A stretch of DNA of 64,000 nt, from NCBI RefSeq assembly GCF_015291725.1, contig NZ_CP030038.1, forward strand, positions 8,352,217 to 8,416,216, written 5' to 3'. Origin of the DNA: Bradyrhizobium sp. CCBAU 51765. Lineage in GTDB: Bacteria > Pseudomonadota > Alphaproteobacteria > Rhizobiales > Xanthobacteraceae. The first letter of the stretch is position 1; each line of letters opens with the position of its first letter. Shown one piece after another: positions 62,236-64,000 of this stretch. The translations under genes and the position numbers were made by a program. The notes under the pieces are model-generated. The model was not told the DNA's origin and searched no databases. It saw nothing but the letters and a program-made list of their open reading frames with translations.

Positions 62236-62264
62236 TTGACGGTGCCAAAGACCCTCTCTATAAG
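62236..62264 (+). promoter_or_regulatory. Sigma70 promoter of rpsT
   Basis: -35 TTGACG (62236-62241), 17-base spacer, -10 TATAAG (62259-62264). Predicts a leader of about 240 bases before rpsT, containing the tandem near-repeat CTTGAGCTTGAAG / CTCGAGCTTGAAG (around 62326-62351). No ORF is supported in the leader; no known S20 site was recognised. Confidence 0.6.
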
Positions 62265-62510
62265 GGCGCCAATTGGCGGTGGGCGCAATCCTGCCGCCGC
62301 TGTTCTTTGAGCAGTTGCAGGCACCTTGAGCTTGAAGCCCTCGAGCTTGAAGACTCTTTGGAGCCTCAGAGACAGCCGCAAGGCCGTCGCTCATGTTCCA
62401 GGAACGGCCCAGCAACCGAACACCCTAAATCCGAGCGTCGATTACGCGGTCAAGCAAGCCGGCGCTACCCGACCAAGACGCGACCGGTACCCGCAAAGGA
62501 CATTGAGACC

Positions 62511-62777
62511 ATGGCCAATACCACTTCCGCCAAGAAAGCGACGCGCAAGATCGCCCGTCGCACCGCCGTCAACAAGTCGCGCCGCACCCAGATGCGCGGC
62601 GCCGTGCGTACCGTCGAGGAAGCCATCAAGACCGGCGATCGCGCCGCCGCCGTGAAGGCACTCGCGACTGCCGAGCCCGCTCTGATGCGCGCCGCCCAGC
62701 GCAACATCATTCACAAGAACAACGCCAGCCGCAAAGTCTCGCGCCTCACCGCGCAGATCGCCAAGCTCGCCAAGTAG
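62511..62777 (+). CDS. rpsT: 30S ribosomal protein S20
   Basis: An 88-residue basic protein with the S20 opening MANTTSAKKATRKIARRTAV, NKSRRTQMRGAVRTVEEAI and the closing NIIHKNNASRKVSRLTAQI. It binds 16S rRNA in the small subunit. AAGGA precedes ATG 62511. A typical terminator follows at 62836. rpsT next to dnaA is a known arrangement in rhizobia and relatives. Confidence 0.97.
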   Translation: MANTTSAKKATRKIARRTAVNKSRRTQMRGAVRTVEEAIKTGDRAAAVKALATAEPALMRAAQRNIIHKNNASRKVSRLTAQIAKLAK

Positions 62778-62835
62778 TCTCGCGAAGTAATCTCGCGACA
62801 TCATCTGATCGGTCGATCCGGTCAGCGCGTCAAAC

Positions 62836-62862
62836 AGCCCGGCATCGCGCCGGGCTTTTTTG
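62836..62862 (+). terminator. Rho-independent terminator of rpsT
   Basis: AGCCCGGC, loop ATCGC, GCCGGGCT, then six T. Eight-base perfect stem, 58 bases after the rpsT stop. Confidence 0.9.
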
Positions 62863-62995
62863 TTGACTGTCACATTCACGCAAGCGGTCAAGCGAAGTTC
62901 GATCGTGGACACACCGTCTGCGTTATCTTGCCGACGACGTGCAACGGCGTAAGCTTCACCGCGTTGCAAAAACCCCTGCGCCGCGGGCACGAATT

Positions 62996-63331
62996 GAATC
63001 GGCGGCGACGAGAGTTCTGCACACCGTAGATTCACTGGACCGTATGCCGTGGAGTTACCCTGCAAAACGAGTCTCGAAAAGCGATGCACCGATAATCACT
63101 TATCGACATAGCAGCGACAAGCATTTGGAAAATTCGCTCACACGTCGGGCGCGTGACGAATTTGTTAAAAAATTTTGGCGGTGGCCGAAAATTGTCACAC
63201 GCCGCGCGACATTCTCGATTCTGTGCACGGATTCAAAAACTTGCTTCGGAGCCTGTGAACAACTCGCGCGCGGCGTTAACCGAGGTCAAGTTTTTTGACG
63301 CCTCAAGTGTGAATCAATTTCGTTGCGAGTC
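62996..63331. other. Candidate chromosomal replication origin region
   Basis: Non-coding stretch between rpsT and the right edge. Seven GANTC sites lie at 62996, 63029, 63069, 63217, 63230, 63311 and 63327. Near-match DnaA boxes with one mismatch to TTATNCACA are TTCTGCACA (63015-63023), TTATCGACA (63100-63108), TGTGAACAA (63254-63262, reverse) and TGTGAATCA (63308-63316, reverse). An AT-rich pocket, including TTTGTTAAAAAATTTTGG, lies at 63161-63178. No perfect TTATCCACA is present. Inferred, not proven; the stretch 63332-63704 shows nothing further. Confidence 0.5.
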
Positions 63332-63704
63332 TTTCCGCTTAGTGTATTCCTTAAGTCGTCAGCGGCGCCCACGATCTTCAGACCAGTGCGGTTTAGGAAA
63401 CGGGGCGAACGTGCAAATCGGCGGCGGTGTGCACGTAGGCGACGCTTCAACAAGCGATGTCGGTTCAAAACCCATAGCAGTATGGGAATGGTAGCTGTTT
63501 GTCTGAATGTCTCCAAGCGGGATCTTCTCGCTCGCGCCCGGCGCAACAGGAGAGACATCGCAATGCTATCCCGGCACGCAAGGTGGCGAAGTCGAGCGGA
63601 CGACCAGTACATTGGGCAGGCATCCGCGACAGGAGTACGGCGCGGTTGTCTTCAGGACACGCAGGACCCTGTCGTGAGTGATCACGGCAGGACGGGGAGG
63701 TATC

Positions 63705-63818
63705 ATGTCTTACGGACTCAACGCGGTATTGAAGCACGTTTCCTATTCCAACGATGCCGTTCCAGCTCCGTCGGATCTCCCGCCTCCCGCGTGTGACGGA
63801 GCGCCGAGTACGCGCTGA
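63705..63818 (+). CDS. Possible 37-residue small protein before dnaA
   Basis: ATG 63705 follows the strong site GGGGAGG at 63694-63700 with four bases between, and the frame (MSYGLNAVLKHVSYSNDAV start, Pro-rich end) closes at TGA 63816-63818. Not recognised; no membrane segment. The short spacing and short length leave it doubtful. Confidence 0.3.
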   Translation: MSYGLNAVLKHVSYSNDAVPAPSDLPPPACDGAPSTR

Positions 63819-63994
63819 CCTCGCGACCCCTCCATCCCAGACATCGCTGATCTGACTTGCGGCGTCCGCGCCGAACGGTCGAGCCATGCCTGACGATGGA
63901 CTCGCTTGAGGTCGCGCCATTTTCAGGGACCGTGGCAGGAACCCTGCATGGCGCTCACAACGCAACTATATCTCTCGAGAGAAGTTTTCTGACG

Positions 63995-64000
63995 ATGACA
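63995..64000 (+). CDS. dnaA: Possible first two codons of dnaA
   Basis: The window ends ATGACA (Met-Thr), 12 bases or so after GAGAGAAG. In related genomes dnaA is next to rpsT and, as I remember, starts with Met-Thr or Met-Ser. Two codons cannot prove a gene; the inference rests on context alone. Confidence 0.3.

Noticed and set aside
63465..63965. 166-codon minus-strand frame before the presumed dnaA
   Set aside because: Arg/Ser-rich, many cysteines without pattern, no ribosome-binding site, no family resemblance.

Overview
The window is a contiguous, GC-rich stretch of chromosome from an alphaproteobacterium, most probably Bradyrhizobium or a close relative in the Nitrobacteraceae. The evidence is a RegB/RegA-type redox two-component pair, intracellular PHA depolymerase, HWE-type kinase, CcrM-type GANTC clustering near a probable origin, several DUF families common in that group, and dense inverted-repeat elements between genes. 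No transposase, phage gene, CRISPR array or conjugation gene was found. The only RNA gene seen is one tRNA-Arg(CCG).

Layout. 0-8 kb: 3' part of glnD, ogt, a DUF1304 membrane protein, an orphan branched-chain-type solute-binding protein, a DUF1330 protein and a class A penicillin-binding protein. 8-20.6 kb: a YgjP-like metallopeptidase, PHA depolymerase, an ABC-2 exporter pair, regB/regA, a TsdA-like dihaem cytochrome c, mmcB, a GH13 glucosidase, a metallo-beta-lactamase-fold hydrolase and a PHB-type esterase. 20.6-25 kb: an MFS remnant, then a limonene-monooxygenase-like flavoenzyme, a P450 and an SDR. 25-45 kb: a signalling-rich block (HWE kinase, two GGDEF-EAL proteins, one GGDEF protein, one HAMP-less histidine kinase) surrounding a sigma54 activator, an extended CoA-transferase and a complete Liv-type ABC transporter; then the tRNA, TspO and DinB. 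45-54 kb: small stress/repair genes, a phosphoesterase, a cNMP-binding protein, a second-type uppS with a winged-helix regulator and membrane partner, a secreted trypsin-like protease, and an ArsR-AHSA1-DUF899 operon. 54-62 kb: a Bug solute-binding protein, acyl-CoA ligase, HD-GYP protein, hydrolases and an OPX lipoprotein. 62-64 kb: rpsT, then about 1.2 kb without a convincing long gene, ending at what may be the first two codons of dnaA.

How the parts work together. The clearest regulatory circuits readable from sequence are: (1) a PAS-AAA-Fis sigma54 activator followed by a near-consensus -24/-12 promoter in front of the CoA-transferase and Liv genes, suggesting control of uptake and CoA activation of a small carboxylate; (2) a winged-helix regulator with matching 15-bp palindromes at its own promoter and across the uppS start codon; (3) an ArsR operon whose 28-bp near-palindrome covers both the -10 box and the start codon of an apparently leaderless mRNA. 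The rpsT-dnaA gap holds seven GANTC sites in 336 bp with several near-match DnaA boxes and an AT-rich pocket, and is the best candidate for the chromosomal origin. All functional names are from reading motifs by eye; no database search was run.
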